DNA of 64,000 nucleotides from Burkholderia sp. GAS332. Lineage in GTDB: Bacteria; Pseudomonadota; Gammaproteobacteria; Burkholderiales; Burkholderiaceae. The notes beneath the pieces were generated by a model, which did not search any database, was not told the origin of the DNA, and saw nothing but the letters and a program-made list of their open reading frames with translations. Numbering within the stretch: position 1 is the first letter of the stretch; each line of letters starts with the position of its first letter. This document shows positions 9,117 to 17,303 of the stretch, one piece after another. Location of the stretch: assembly GCA_900142905.1 (NCBI GenBank), contig FSRV01000002.1, forward strand, positions 1,674,001 to 1,738,000, read 5' to 3'. The translations under genes were made by a program, and so were the position numbers.

Positions 9117-9835
9117 AAATCCGCGATCTGCACGTGAGCTATGGGAACGTCGAGGTTCTGCATGGCATCTCGCTGGACGTTGGCGAGGGCGAGATCGTGG
9201 CCTTGCTTGGCAGCAACGGCGCGGGCAAGACCACGACACTGCGCGCCATCTCCGGCCTGATTCGCCCCCGCGCGGGGCAGATCGTGATGGCCGGGCACGC
9301 GCTCGCCGGACTGCGCGCACACCAGATCGTGGCGTTGGGTCTCGGTCACGTGCCGGAGGGCCGTCGCATGTTCGGGGCGCTGACGGTCGAGGAAAATCTG
9401 CGGCTTGGCGGCTATCTGATCCGGCGCGACAGCGCGGTGCTGGAACAGCGAATGGCGGACGTCTATCAGACCTTCCCGCGGCTTGGCGAGCGACGCAGCC
9501 AGTTGGCGGGAACGCTAAGCGGTGGCGAGCAACAGATGCTGGCGATCGCACGCGCACTGATGCTGCGGCCACGCATCATCGTGCTCGACGAACCCTCCAT
9601 GGGCCTGGCGCCGAAACTGGTCCGAGCGATTTTCGGCATGATCGCCGACATCTGCAAGGAAGGCACGTCGATCCTCCTTGTCGAACAGAACGCGCGCCAG
9701 GCGCTGCGCATCGCGCAGCGGGCCTACGTGCTGGAAAGCGGCCGCATTGCCCTTGCCGGCCCGGCCCACGAATTGGCCCAGGACAACCGGGTTCGCGCGG
9801 CGTATCTGGGCGGCAGCGCTGTCGCCACGGAGTGA
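9104..9835 (+). CDS. livF: ABC transporter ATP-binding protein, LivF family
   Basis: The 243-residue ATPase has Walker A GSNGAGKTTT near residue 35, the ABC signature LSGGEQQM near 139 and Walker B IIVLDEPSMGL near 160. The LivF-type VPEGRRMFG follows the Q-loop. It is the second motor subunit for the importer encoded just upstream. The start is GTG at 9104, inside the end of the livM-livG gene (13-base overlap), with GGGGAG at 9090-9095 as ribosome-binding site. It is the last gene of the liv operon; 77 bases separate it from a convergent porin gene and no clear intrinsic terminator is visible there. Confidence 0.9.
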   Translation: MGLLEIRDLHVSYGNVEVLHGISLDVGEGEIVALLGSNGAGKTTTLRAISGLIRPRAGQIVMAGHALAGLRAHQIVALGLGHVPEGRRMFGALTVEENLRLGGYLIRRDSAVLEQRMADVYQTFPRLGERRSQLAGTLSGGEQQMLAIARALMLRPRIIVLDEPSMGLAPKLVRAIFGMIADICKEGTSILLVEQNARQALRIAQRAYVLESGRIALAGPAHELAQDNRVRAAYLGGSAVATE

Positions 9836-9912
9836 CGCCGGCTCAGACGAGGTGTTGCACCGGTATCCACAGCGCCTGGCTGGCACTGACTGCCTGACCC
9901 GCCGCGGATGCG

Positions 9913-11061
9913 TCAGAACGAATGCCGCATCCCGATCCGTACATCGGACTGCGTATTCGACGTCGACGGCGCGAAGCTATAGCCGATCACCGCATCTACG
10001 CCACTCGATGCACGCAGATAGTCGCCGGAAACATACACATCGGTACGCTTGGACAACAGGTAGTGCAGTCCGAGCGAGCCCTGGTTCCAGTGATTGCCTT
10101 CGAAGCTCGTGTGCTGATAGCCGCCGTACAGCGACAGCGCAGGCGTGAAGTTATACGACGCGCCCGCTTCATAAACCTGCATGTGCGAGGTCTGCCCGAA
10201 GCCCTTGATCGTCGTGTAGGTGAAATCGCCGGAGAGCATCACGTTGCCGATCGTATAGGCGGCACCGACCGCAAGCGCGCCTTGCTTATCCACCGGGAAT
10301 GCTGACGAACTATACAGATCGGTCACCGCGCCGGTAGCCGGATCGACGGAAACGGTCGGCTGGCCGAGGAAGGTGCGCGTGCCGATCATGGCGTACGGGT
10401 CGAAAGCATAGATGCCGTACGGATTGTTCAACTGCGTATACGCCACGCCCATGTTGAACGGGCCGTGGTCGTAATGCGCGCCCACGCTCCATGCGCTCTT
10501 CTGATGGAAGTCGCCGGCGGTGTTGCCGAACGAGTACATGCCGCCGAAGGTGAAGCCGGCGAATTCGTTCGACAGGAACTTCACCGAGTTCGGCAGACGG
10601 TCGCCGTTCATCCGGTCGAAGTCACCCTGGTGAATCGCATAGCCGCTCGCCCATGCGGAGATGTTGTACATGAAAACAAACTCTTCGGTCATATCGAGCT
10701 GATTGCCGAACGAGAACGTCCCCCAGCTATTCTTGATGCCGACATAAGCCTGGCGTCCGAATTCCGCACCACCGAATGCATACTGCCCATTGCCCAGGTG
10801 GAAACCCGATTCGAGCACGAATACCGTTTGCAGACCACCGCCGAGATCTTCCACGCCTTTGAAGCCGATCCGGTTGCCGTACGAAACGCCGTCGTCGAAC
10901 TTGAACTGGTGTGCGCCGCCGGCATTGTTTACGTAGGTGATGCCTGCGTCAAGAATCCCGTACAGGGTGACGCTGCTTTGCGCGTGGGCCACCGTCGGTG
11001 CGCATACCGCGCTTGCCGCGATGGCAAGTCCCGAAAGGCTCACGGCATTTTTCTTCTTCAT
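9913..11061 (-). CDS. Outer-membrane porin, Gram-negative porin family (OmpC-like)
   Basis: This 382-residue protein has a cleavable signal peptide (MKKKNAVSLSGLAIAASAVC, cleaved near AHAQ) and the first porin strand SSVTLYGILDAGITYVNNAG. Repeated amphipathic strands follow, ending in a C-terminal aromatic residue (MRHSF), the outer-membrane insertion signal. It is a trimeric general-diffusion porin of the type very numerous in Burkholderia. ATG 11061 is preceded by GGGGAG. It sits between the liv operon and the choX/betC genes; nothing shows which solute it serves. Confidence 0.88.
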   Translation of the reverse strand: MKKKNAVSLSGLAIAASAVCAPTVAHAQSSVTLYGILDAGITYVNNAGGAHQFKFDDGVSYGNRIGFKGVEDLGGGLQTVFVLESGFHLGNGQYAFGGAEFGRQAYVGIKNSWGTFSFGNQLDMTEEFVFMYNISAWASGYAIHQGDFDRMNGDRLPNSVKFLSNEFAGFTFGGMYSFGNTAGDFHQKSAWSVGAHYDHGPFNMGVAYTQLNNPYGIYAFDPYAMIGTRTFLGQPTVSVDPATGAVTDLYSSSAFPVDKQGALAVGAAYTIGNVMLSGDFTYTTIKGFGQTSHMQVYEAGASYNFTPALSLYGGYQHTSFEGNHWNQGSLGLHYLLSKRTDVYVSGDYLRASSGVDAVIGYSFAPSTSNTQSDVRIGMRHSF

Positions 11062-11387
11062 CTAATTCTCCCCTGCTCTTTGTCTGCGTAATTCGGTGGA
11101 TAAAACGATCCCCACCGCGTGCTGTCTTCTGGCGCGCGGCGCTTCTCGCATGACGGGCAATTCGGAACCGGCTGGGACTGATTGAAACGGATTGAAGCTC
11201 ACTCAAGCTGACCAAGTCGACTCAGCGGACTCAAGCCGACGACGCTGATTGAGGCTATCGGCATTGCGTACGATCTTGTGTCAGGTCTGCATCGACGGAT
11301 CAAGAATACGGGTCCAGATTTATGAGGATTCGACCGGATGCGACATGAATCTGTCGAGTAGCGACCTCGACGGCAGGAATGCCGGGG
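11062..11387. other. Non-coding gap upstream of the porin gene
   Basis: This 326-base stretch contains the porin promoter region and the 3' flank of choX. I see no credible gene. It holds several imperfect copies of a CTCAAGC-type word (for example ACTCAAGCTGACC and ACTCAAGCCGACG around 11200-11240) and related GATTGAAACGG/GATTGAAGC words near 11180-11200. They resemble a diffuse repeat cluster rather than a clear operator. No intrinsic terminator with a T-run was found after choX. Confidence 0.5.
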
Positions 11388-12341
11388 TTATTTCACACCG
11401 AGTGCGGTTTGTACCGCTTGCAAGCCGTTGGTGCCACTCGCGGTGTTCACGCCGTCGAGCCATGATTTCAGCAATTCGGGGTGGCGCTTGAGTGCTTCGG
11501 TGGCCGCGGCATCGACACCGGTTTTCTTTTCCAGCACCTCGGTGATCACGCCGTTCTCCAGATCGACATTGAACGTGAGTTGCCTGAACAGGCGGCCGAC
11601 GTTCGGGCACTGCTCGGCGTACCCACTGCGCGCAACGGTATTGACTGTAGCGCCGCCGTAGTTCGGCCCAAAGTACTTGTCACCGCCGTCGAGATAGGTC
11701 AGCTTGAACTTCGTGTTCATCAGATGCGGTTCCCATGCCAGGAACACAATCCATTTCTTCTCACGCACCGAACGCTCGACCTGCGTGAGCATGCCGGTCT
11801 CGCTCGATTCGACGAGCTTCCAGCTACCGAGCCCGTACGCCTTGTCGTCGACCATCTTCTTGATGTTCTGATTGGCCGGTGCCCCCGGTTCGATGCCATA
11901 GATCTTGCTGTCGAACTTGTCGGCGTTCTTTGCGAGGTCCGCGAATGAATGCACGCCGGCGGCCGCCACGTAATCGGGCACCGCGAGCGTGAACTTCGCG
12001 TTGCTCAGATTCGGATGCACGATTTCGATCGATTTTTCATCTTCGAACGACTTGACGACCGGCGCCTGCGCCGGCATCCAGTTGCCGAGAAACACGTCGA
12101 TCTGCCCTTTCTTCATGCCTTGATAGGTGATCGGCACCGACAGATTCGCCACGTTCTGGTGGTAGCCGAGCGCCTTCAACAGGACGCCGGTGATCGCATT
12201 GGTGGCGTCGATGTCGGTCCAGCCGGGCCCCGCCATGTTGACCTGCGTGCAGGACTGCGGCTCGGCGGCCGCAGCAAAGGTGGTCGCCGCGCACAGCAGC
12301 GCAACGCCGGATACAGCCTGTTTGAAGAGATTTTTGATCAT
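11388..12341 (-). CDS. choX: Choline ABC transporter substrate-binding protein
   Basis: The 317-residue protein has a signal peptide ending near TFAAAAEP and the ChoX/OpuAC fold. Aromatic-box sequences include GPGWTDIDATNAI near residue 40, IDVFLGNWMPAQ and FLAWEPHLMNTKFKLTYLDGG (shortened here), and the cysteine pair expected in ChoX (SCTQV and EQCPNVG). It binds choline in the periplasm with high affinity. The gene lies 40 bases after betC on the same strand, so betC-choX is probably one operon serving choline-sulfate use. No permease or ATPase lies beside it; ChoW and ChoV at 51-53 kb are likely partners. A second ChoX is at 49.1-50.0 kb. Confidence 0.88.
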   Translation of the reverse strand: MIKNLFKQAVSGVALLCAATTFAAAAEPQSCTQVNMAGPGWTDIDATNAITGVLLKALGYHQNVANLSVPITYQGMKKGQIDVFLGNWMPAQAPVVKSFEDEKSIEIVHPNLSNAKFTLAVPDYVAAAGVHSFADLAKNADKFDSKIYGIEPGAPANQNIKKMVDDKAYGLGSWKLVESSETGMLTQVERSVREKKWIVFLAWEPHLMNTKFKLTYLDGGDKYFGPNYGGATVNTVARSGYAEQCPNVGRLFRQLTFNVDLENGVITEVLEKKTGVDAAATEALKRHPELLKSWLDGVNTASGTNGLQAVQTALGVK

Positions 12342-12381
12342 GTCGGCTTCCTGTCGGTGGGGTGGATCGTCAGCGGCGACA

Positions 12382-13929
12382 TCAACGCGTCACCGCGGGG
12401 AAACGCGCCATCGCCTCGAGCGTGTCGAGATCGATGTGATTGCGCATATAGCGCTGGCTCGCATCGACATGCGGTTGCCAGTCCCATGACGCGACCGCGC
12501 CTTGCGTCGTGGCCTCGAAATGAAAGCGGCGGCGACGCTGGCTTCTCAGTACATCGTTGTGCAGTGCGGCAAGGTTCCAGCGTCGTGTGATCTCCTCACG
12601 CAGCGCCGCGACCTGTGATGCATGGTCGGGGCGAGCGGCAAGGTTCTCGCGTTCCAGCGGGTCCGCTGCCACGTCATACAGTTGGTCGGGATCAGCCGGC
12701 GTGTGAATGAACTTGAAGCGCCCGCGCCGCAGCATCACGATCGGTGCGATAGCGCCTTCCGCGAGGTATTCGCCGATCGCTTCGTCGTGGCCGCCGTGGG
12801 TGTCTTGTGTGCCAAGCAGATGCGGAACGAGACTTTGACCATCGAGCGAATCCGGCCAGACCGCAGGTTGTTCGCCGCGAGCCATTTCCACCAGCGTGGG
12901 CAGCAGATCGAGATGTGAGACCGACTCGTGCACACGATGGGCGTCGAACTGCTGCGGCGCGTGAACGATCAGTGGTACCCGGCAGCCCCCTTCGAAGAAG
13001 GTCATCTTGTACCAGAGCCCCCGCTCGCCGAGCATCTCACCATGATCGGATGTCACGACGATCACGGTATCTTTCGCGAGCCCTGACTGTTCAAGCGCTT
13101 CGAGGATCGCACCGAACTGGTCATCGACGTAAGAGATCGCGCCGTAGTAGGCGCGCCGTGCATTGCGGATCTGCTGATCGGTTGGCGGCGTACGGTCGGT
13201 TTCGCACACGTGCCGCAGGCGCTTTGAATGCGGGTCGGCTTCGTCGAATGAATCGCGATGCGTGGGCAGATCGATGTCTTCGTCCGCATACATATCCCAG
13301 TACTTCCGCGGAATCGCGTACGGGTCGTGTGGATGGGTCAGCGAAGCGACCATGCAGAACGGCCGTGCATCCTTACCGGCATGTCGCTCACGCGCGATAT
13401 CGAAGAGCTTCTGGCGCGAGGTGAACGTGACTTCATCGTCAAAGTCGAGTTGGTTGGTGCGCACGCACGGGCCCGCGTCGATCACCGAACTCATATTGTG
13501 GTACCACGTGGGGCGCGTTTCGAAATCGTCCCAGTTGGGCGTCCAGCCGAAATCCGCGGGATAGATATCGGTGGTGAGCCGCTCTTCGAAACCGTGCAAC
13601 TGATCGGCGCCACAGAAATGCATTTTGCCGGACAGGATCGTGCGATACCCTTCAGCGCGAAGATAATGCGCGAACGTCAGCGATTGCGACGGAAATTCTG
13701 CTGCATTGTCATAGGCGCCGATGGCGGACGGCAACTTGCCCGACAAGAAGGAAAAACGCGACGGCGCACACAGCGGACTGGCGCAATACGCCGAGTCGAA
13801 GACCACGCCCTGCTTCGCAAGGCGATCGAGATTGGGCGTTTTCGTTAGACGATGTCCGTATGCGGCAAGTGCAAACGGCGTCATCTGATCGGCCATCAGA
13901 ATGAGAATATTCTGTTTCGTTTCAAGCAT
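12382..13929 (-). CDS. betC: Choline-sulfatase
   Basis: BetC hydrolyses choline-O-sulfate to choline and sulfate in the cytoplasm. The 515-residue protein begins with the metal-binding MADQM segment and carries the sulfatase motif CAPSR at residues 54-58. Cys54 is the residue converted to formylglycine, as in Sinorhizobium BetC. Further family motifs are TSDHGEMLGERGLWYK around 330-345 and the choline-sulfatase C-terminal region. I chose ATG 13929 over upstream in-frame starts because the longer version would overlap the divergent regulator's promoter and lacks family similarity. The divergent LysR gene and the downstream choX support the assignment. Confidence 0.93.
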   Translation of the reverse strand: MLETKQNILILMADQMTPFALAAYGHRLTKTPNLDRLAKQGVVFDSAYCASPLCAPSRFSFLSGKLPSAIGAYDNAAEFPSQSLTFAHYLRAEGYRTILSGKMHFCGADQLHGFEERLTTDIYPADFGWTPNWDDFETRPTWYHNMSSVIDAGPCVRTNQLDFDDEVTFTSRQKLFDIARERHAGKDARPFCMVASLTHPHDPYAIPRKYWDMYADEDIDLPTHRDSFDEADPHSKRLRHVCETDRTPPTDQQIRNARRAYYGAISYVDDQFGAILEALEQSGLAKDTVIVVTSDHGEMLGERGLWYKMTFFEGGCRVPLIVHAPQQFDAHRVHESVSHLDLLPTLVEMARGEQPAVWPDSLDGQSLVPHLLGTQDTHGGHDEAIGEYLAEGAIAPIVMLRRGRFKFIHTPADPDQLYDVAADPLERENLAARPDHASQVAALREEITRRWNLAALHNDVLRSQRRRRFHFEATTQGAVASWDWQPHVDASQRYMRNHIDLDTLEAMARFPAVTR

Positions 13930-14020
13930 TGGAGCGCGCCTCGAATAGAATCGCAGGTGTTGCTGCGGGTGTCGTTGCAAGCGGGATAACCGGTGTGCCG
14001 GCCCCGCATGAACACCACTA

Positions 14021-14053
14021 TTGCCGTCCAATTCGCCGCTGTGAAGACGGCAA
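14021..14053. promoter_or_regulatory. Inverted repeat, candidate LysR operator between betC and its regulator
   Basis: TTGCCGTC (14021-14028) and GACGGCAA (14046-14053) are perfect 8-base inverted arms separated by 17 bases. The element lies 28-60 bases upstream of the LysR start and about 92-124 bases upstream of betC in the only shared control region. Its size and position fit a LysR-type recognition site that would autoregulate the regulator and activate betC. No footprint data are known to me. Confidence 0.5.
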
Positions 14054-14067
14054 ATCGTTATGTGCCT

Positions 14068-14082
14068 ATAAGGGGGCCTTAT
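14068..14082 (+). promoter_or_regulatory. Small hairpin masking the regulator's ribosome-binding site and start
   Basis: ATAAGG (14068-14073) can pair with CCTTAT (14077-14082) around a GGG loop. The AAGGGGG Shine-Dalgarno is in the arm and loop and the first two bases of the ATG at 14081 are in the other arm. The stem is short, so it would modulate rather than block initiation. Confidence 0.35.
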
Positions 14083-14995
14083 GTCGAGGCAGGATCGCTT
14101 GCCGCCGATGCAGGCGTTGACGATGTTCGAATCCGCAGCGCGTCTTGCGAGCTTCACGGCGGCCGCGCGCGAGTTGGGTTCGACGCAGCCAGCAGTCAGT
14201 CAGCGCGTGGTGCAACTCGAAGAAGCACTCGGCGCACCGCTTTTCGAACGAGGCCATCGCGGCGTCACGCTTACGGAAGACGGCGTGTGTCTCTTCGAAG
14301 CGGTGCGCAACGCCCTCGACACCATCCGTCTTGCCACCGCCGAAATCCGCGCGCGGCGCACACCGCAAACCCTCACGCTCTCCACCGACTTCGGTTTCGC
14401 CACCTACTGGCTGATGCCGCGCCTGTCACAATTCAAAGCGCTGATGCCGGACGTCGACGTGAAGATCATCACGTCGCAAAACGTATTCGATCCCTCGCAC
14501 GATCAGGCGGACATTGCGATTGCGTTCGGCGATGAGGATGCGGACTGGACCGCACGAGGTGCGCTGAAGCTATTTCCCGAGCGGGTCACGCCGGTTTGCA
14601 GTCCGGATTTTCTCGCGGCACATCCGCAACTGCGTACACCGTCAGACTTGATGACCTTGCCGCTCCTGCATCTCGAGCCCACCCAACCGGCGCGGTGGTT
14701 GTCGTGGGCCGACTGGTTCGCGGCGCACGGTCTGGCTATGCCCGCCGCGCATCGCGGCATCACGTTCAACAGTTTTACGCTCGTGGCCCACGCAGCGATC
14801 ATGGGCCAGGGCATCGCGCTCGGCTGGGCGCCGCTGGTCGACGAGCTCGTTGCCACGGGGCAGCTCGTCCAACCGTTTGACACACCCGTGGTCACCGAAC
14901 GCGGCTATCTGCTCGTCACACAGCGCGCGGCGACACCGGCGGTCAACGCATTCCGCCAATGGCTAATCGGCGAATGCGGACTCGACGCTGAGTGA
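14081..14995 (+). CDS. LysR-family regulator of choline-sulfate use
   Basis: This 304-residue LysR-type protein has its winged helix-turn-helix in the first 65 residues (ASFTAAARELGSTQPAVSQR) and an effector-binding domain from about 95 on. Its position divergent from betC matches the choline-sulfate-utilisation regulator family seen next to betC in proteobacteria. It also shows the GcvA-like sequence style MPRLSQFKALMPDVDVKI. The expected effector is choline-O-sulfate or choline. ATG 14081 follows AAGGGGG; the hairpin and inverted repeat just upstream are listed separately. Confidence 0.8.
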   Translation: MSRQDRLPPMQALTMFESAARLASFTAAARELGSTQPAVSQRVVQLEEALGAPLFERGHRGVTLTEDGVCLFEAVRNALDTIRLATAEIRARRTPQTLTLSTDFGFATYWLMPRLSQFKALMPDVDVKIITSQNVFDPSHDQADIAIAFGDEDADWTARGALKLFPERVTPVCSPDFLAAHPQLRTPSDLMTLPLLHLEPTQPARWLSWADWFAAHGLAMPAAHRGITFNSFTLVAHAAIMGQGIALGWAPLVDELVATGQLVQPFDTPVVTERGYLLVTQRAATPAVNAFRQWLIGECGLDAE

Positions 14996-15058
14996 GGGGG
15001 GTGGCTCAGAATCAAAGCCTCACACAGGATGCTGGCGAACCTTGAAACGGAATGAACG

Positions 15059-15358
15059 ATGGAAAAGATCAAAACCCGGCCTTGGGATTCGGCCGAACAC
15101 CTGAAGACCGAAACAGACATGGTTGAATACTTCGAGGCCTGTCTGCGTGAAGGCGGCGACGACCCTGCATTCCTCGTACAGGCGTTGGGCGTGATCGCGC
15201 GTGTGCATGGCATGGCGCAACTCGCCCGCGACACCGGAATCTCGCGCGAGGGGCTGTACAAGGCGCTGTCCCAAGATGGCAATCCCAGCTTCGCGACGAT
15301 CATCAAGGTGATCCGCGCCCTCGGTTTGGAGTTGCACACGGCACCGGTGCACGCCTGA
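15059..15358 (+). CDS. HigA-like addiction-module antidote protein (orphan)
   Basis: The 99-residue protein matches the short XRE-type antidote family: WDSAEHLKTETDMVEYFEAC at the start and a helix-turn-helix GMAQLARDTGISREGLYKAL in the middle. It closes with GNPSFATIIKVIRALGLEL. In intact modules the RelE/HigB-like toxin gene lies directly upstream. Here only 63 bases separate it from the LysR stop and no toxin remnant is visible, so it appears to be an orphan. It may act as a DNA-binding repressor only. It marks the left edge of the accessory patch at 15.0-17.3 kb. Confidence 0.75.
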   Translation: MEKIKTRPWDSAEHLKTETDMVEYFEACLREGGDDPAFLVQALGVIARVHGMAQLARDTGISREGLYKALSQDGNPSFATIIKVIRALGLELHTAPVHA

Positions 15359-15508
15359 GATTGATTTGTGCGCGGGGTGTACCGCGTCGCCTCGGCCGCC
15401 GGACATTGCACTGATCGAGCCTCTCAGGTTGTAGCAAGCCTATCCCGTAAACAATCGACGCCGTCGATCTGCTACGTTTACACGGTCACAAACTGGGATG
15501 GGTCATCA

Positions 15509-16381
15509 ATGGGCGTAGAACTCAAAACAGATTCATGGCACCGATATATGCTGTATCGGCACGACGACATTTGGTTACCGCGCTTCGACACGCCTCAGGA
15601 GAGAGCGGACTCGGTTGAAGCGGGTAAGAAGTTCGCCGCTGCGGCCTATGCCGATGTTTGGGCCAAGGATGCCGACCTGGTAAACCGCGTGCGTCAGTTC
15701 ATAGGCAATAACTTCCACTGGCATGAGCGGCTCGCCAAATGTGGGGCCGACCTCGATGTAGTTCAGACTCTACAGGACATGGTGCGCGGAGGCAGTGTCC
15801 TGTTGATTCCCGAAGAGCCGCGCTACAGCGCCGGCATCGCGTGGCCGCCGAAGCAACAGGAAGTCTCATCGTTTTGGGGCGTCTCCAACTACGACGCTAC
15901 GCCGTTCGTGTCCGTCAAGGATCGCTATCGCGCCCAGCTCGAGCGGATAAACGCCGAGCGCCCGAGCTGGGCCGAAACTCAGGCGATGCAGGACGGCATC
16001 AACGCGGACTTCATGGCCCAGATGGCTGGAACCTCGCCCATTCTTGATGCGATGTTCCAGGCCGCGGGGTGGACCGATAAATACTTCGATGCAGCGGGCG
16101 GCGTGGCGTCACTGCTGAGCGATGCGCAAGCATTTGAGTATGGATGGGCCGCGCTCCCTGGCGGTTCGATGGACATTGCCGGGATGCCGTTCAAGGGTAC
16201 GCCCGGTTCATGGGCTGTAAGTAAGCCTGGAAGCATGTTGCAGTGGCGGCAATATGGCGCTGGCGGAACACCGATAACGGACTTTGATTTCGAAGCTCAC
16301 CACGGAAACCCCAATCCGCACGCCCACAATTGGGATGGCACCAGTCGCGATCAAGGCTGGCCGGTTTCAATACTTCGATAG
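15509..16381 (+). CDS. Candidate polymorphic-toxin/T6SS-effector-type protein, unknown activity
   Basis: I do not recognise a named family for most of this 290-residue protein. The last 40 residues are rich in His, Asp and Asn (DFDFEAHHGNPNPHAHNWDG), resembling the compact His/Asp motifs that close C-terminal nuclease-like domains of Rhs/CDI-type toxins. No signal peptide is visible, and no VgrG, PAAR or Rhs gene is nearby. I set the start at ATG 15509 (MGVELKTDSW); the frame extends upstream but that part looks non-coding. A small acidic ORF starts seven bases after the stop, as immunity genes do. The toxin role is inferred. Confidence 0.55.
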   Translation: MGVELKTDSWHRYMLYRHDDIWLPRFDTPQERADSVEAGKKFAAAAYADVWAKDADLVNRVRQFIGNNFHWHERLAKCGADLDVVQTLQDMVRGGSVLLIPEEPRYSAGIAWPPKQQEVSSFWGVSNYDATPFVSVKDRYRAQLERINAERPSWAETQAMQDGINADFMAQMAGTSPILDAMFQAAGWTDKYFDAAGGVASLLSDAQAFEYGWAALPGGSMDIAGMPFKGTPGSWAVSKPGSMLQWRQYGAGGTPITDFDFEAHHGNPNPHAHNWDGTSRDQGWPVSILR

Positions 16382-16388
16382 GATCTTC

Positions 16389-16769
16389 ATGACTAGTACA
16401 GAAGCACCAGAGCAGTTCGGCCACTTCCACGATTGGTACCTGGACATTGTTGCTACCGGACCCAATCGCGAGCCGCGCACGCTAACACTAGGTCTATACC
16501 GCGGTAGTGAGCGTGCAACAGTCTCTTTTGAGGGCGTGACGTGTTTTTGGTTGGAAGGTATGGGCTTGCTCAACATCGTATTCAAAATCGTGTTGCCGCA
16601 ACGTGGTAGCGAAGACCATTCAATCGCACTCAAAGCACTGGATAAGGGAGAGCGTCTAAGTGACCGAAGAGCTTCACAAGTGGCGTACCTGTATTCCACA
16701 CTTGGCGCGGAGCTGGCTGTTGAGTTCGACTCGCTATCAATTGGCCACGAAACCCGACCTGCGGATTAA
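16389..16769 (+). CDS. Small immunity-like protein
   Basis: This 126-residue protein is not recognisable by name. It starts seven bases after the toxin candidate's stop, with only a weak AGGAT as ribosome-binding site, suggesting translational coupling. It is compact with alternating strands (FGHFHDWYLDIVATG, RTLTLGLYRG, FEGVTCFWLEGMGLLNIVF) and no membrane segment. Position, size and composition fit a cognate immunity protein that binds and neutralises the toxin. The codon usage is less GC-rich than in the flanking metabolic genes, consistent with recent transfer. Confidence 0.55.
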   Translation: MTSTEAPEQFGHFHDWYLDIVATGPNREPRTLTLGLYRGSERATVSFEGVTCFWLEGMGLLNIVFKIVLPQRGSEDHSIALKALDKGERLSDRRASQVAYLYSTLGAELAVEFDSLSIGHETRPAD

Positions 16770-16778
16770 GCGCCACAG

Positions 16779-16804
16779 CGCAACCAACGATGCCTGGATG
16801 CGTC
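16779..16804 (+). repeat. Imperfect 26-bp repeat, copy A
   Basis: CGCAACCAACGATGCCTGGA (first 20 of 26 bases) begins ten bases after the stop of the immunity-like gene at 16389-16769. A second copy lies at 17304-17329 downstream of the next small gene, with 23 of 26 bases identical. Both are followed by related GCCCCAAC/GCCCAAC words, so the two copies look like remains of a duplicated segment. Confidence 0.7.
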
Positions 16805-16862
16805 CGTCTAGCCCCCGCCCAACAACTAGCGCGCAACCTCACCGATACCGATCTTTGCCTTC

Positions 16863-17258
16863 ATGCAAACCAGATATAGCTATCACGATGCCGAACTGGT
16901 CGGCTGCACGTACTCGCGTACCGATTCCGTTCTCCTGCTCAGTTTCGAATGCACTGACGGCACAGCCCCGAAACTGCCGTTCTCAGAAGTCGCGGCCATA
17001 CGCGCCAACGATTTCAGTCAACAGAATGTGGTCTCTCGCCTGCTGGTCTCGCCTGCGCATGCGTTCACCCCTGAGGAGATTCGAACCTATGTGAATTGGG
17101 CGAGTAGTCAGCACGACTATCGGGCAGCGATGGCAGACGACAAGGCGAGCACGCTGGTTTCAGACATTGCCGCGGGAAAGTTCATCCTGTTTGCATTGGA
17201 GCCGTCCATTGGCGCTGAAATCGTCACGCTGTGCAAGGATGTGCGAGAAATTGATTGA
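16863..17258 (+). CDS. Second small immunity-like/hypothetical protein
   Basis: The 131-residue protein MQTRYSYHDAEL... is not recognised. It has no signal or membrane segment and is mildly acidic. Its N-terminus (HDAELVGCTYSRTDSVLLLS) resembles small immunity proteins that form a beta-sheet core. It follows the first immunity-like gene by 93 bases in the same direction and is followed by a copy of the same 26-bp repeat. I read it as a second, perhaps orphan, immunity gene acquired or duplicated as a cassette. There is no convincing Shine-Dalgarno before ATG 16863, so the start is uncertain. Confidence 0.5.
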   Translation: MQTRYSYHDAELVGCTYSRTDSVLLLSFECTDGTAPKLPFSEVAAIRANDFSQQNVVSRLLVSPAHAFTPEEIRTYVNWASSQHDYRAAMADDKASTLVSDIAAGKFILFALEPSIGAEIVTLCKDVREID

Positions 17259-17303
17259 GTTTGGAACGTGACTCACCACGAGTTCGACTGCCACCAAAGG
17301 CTA

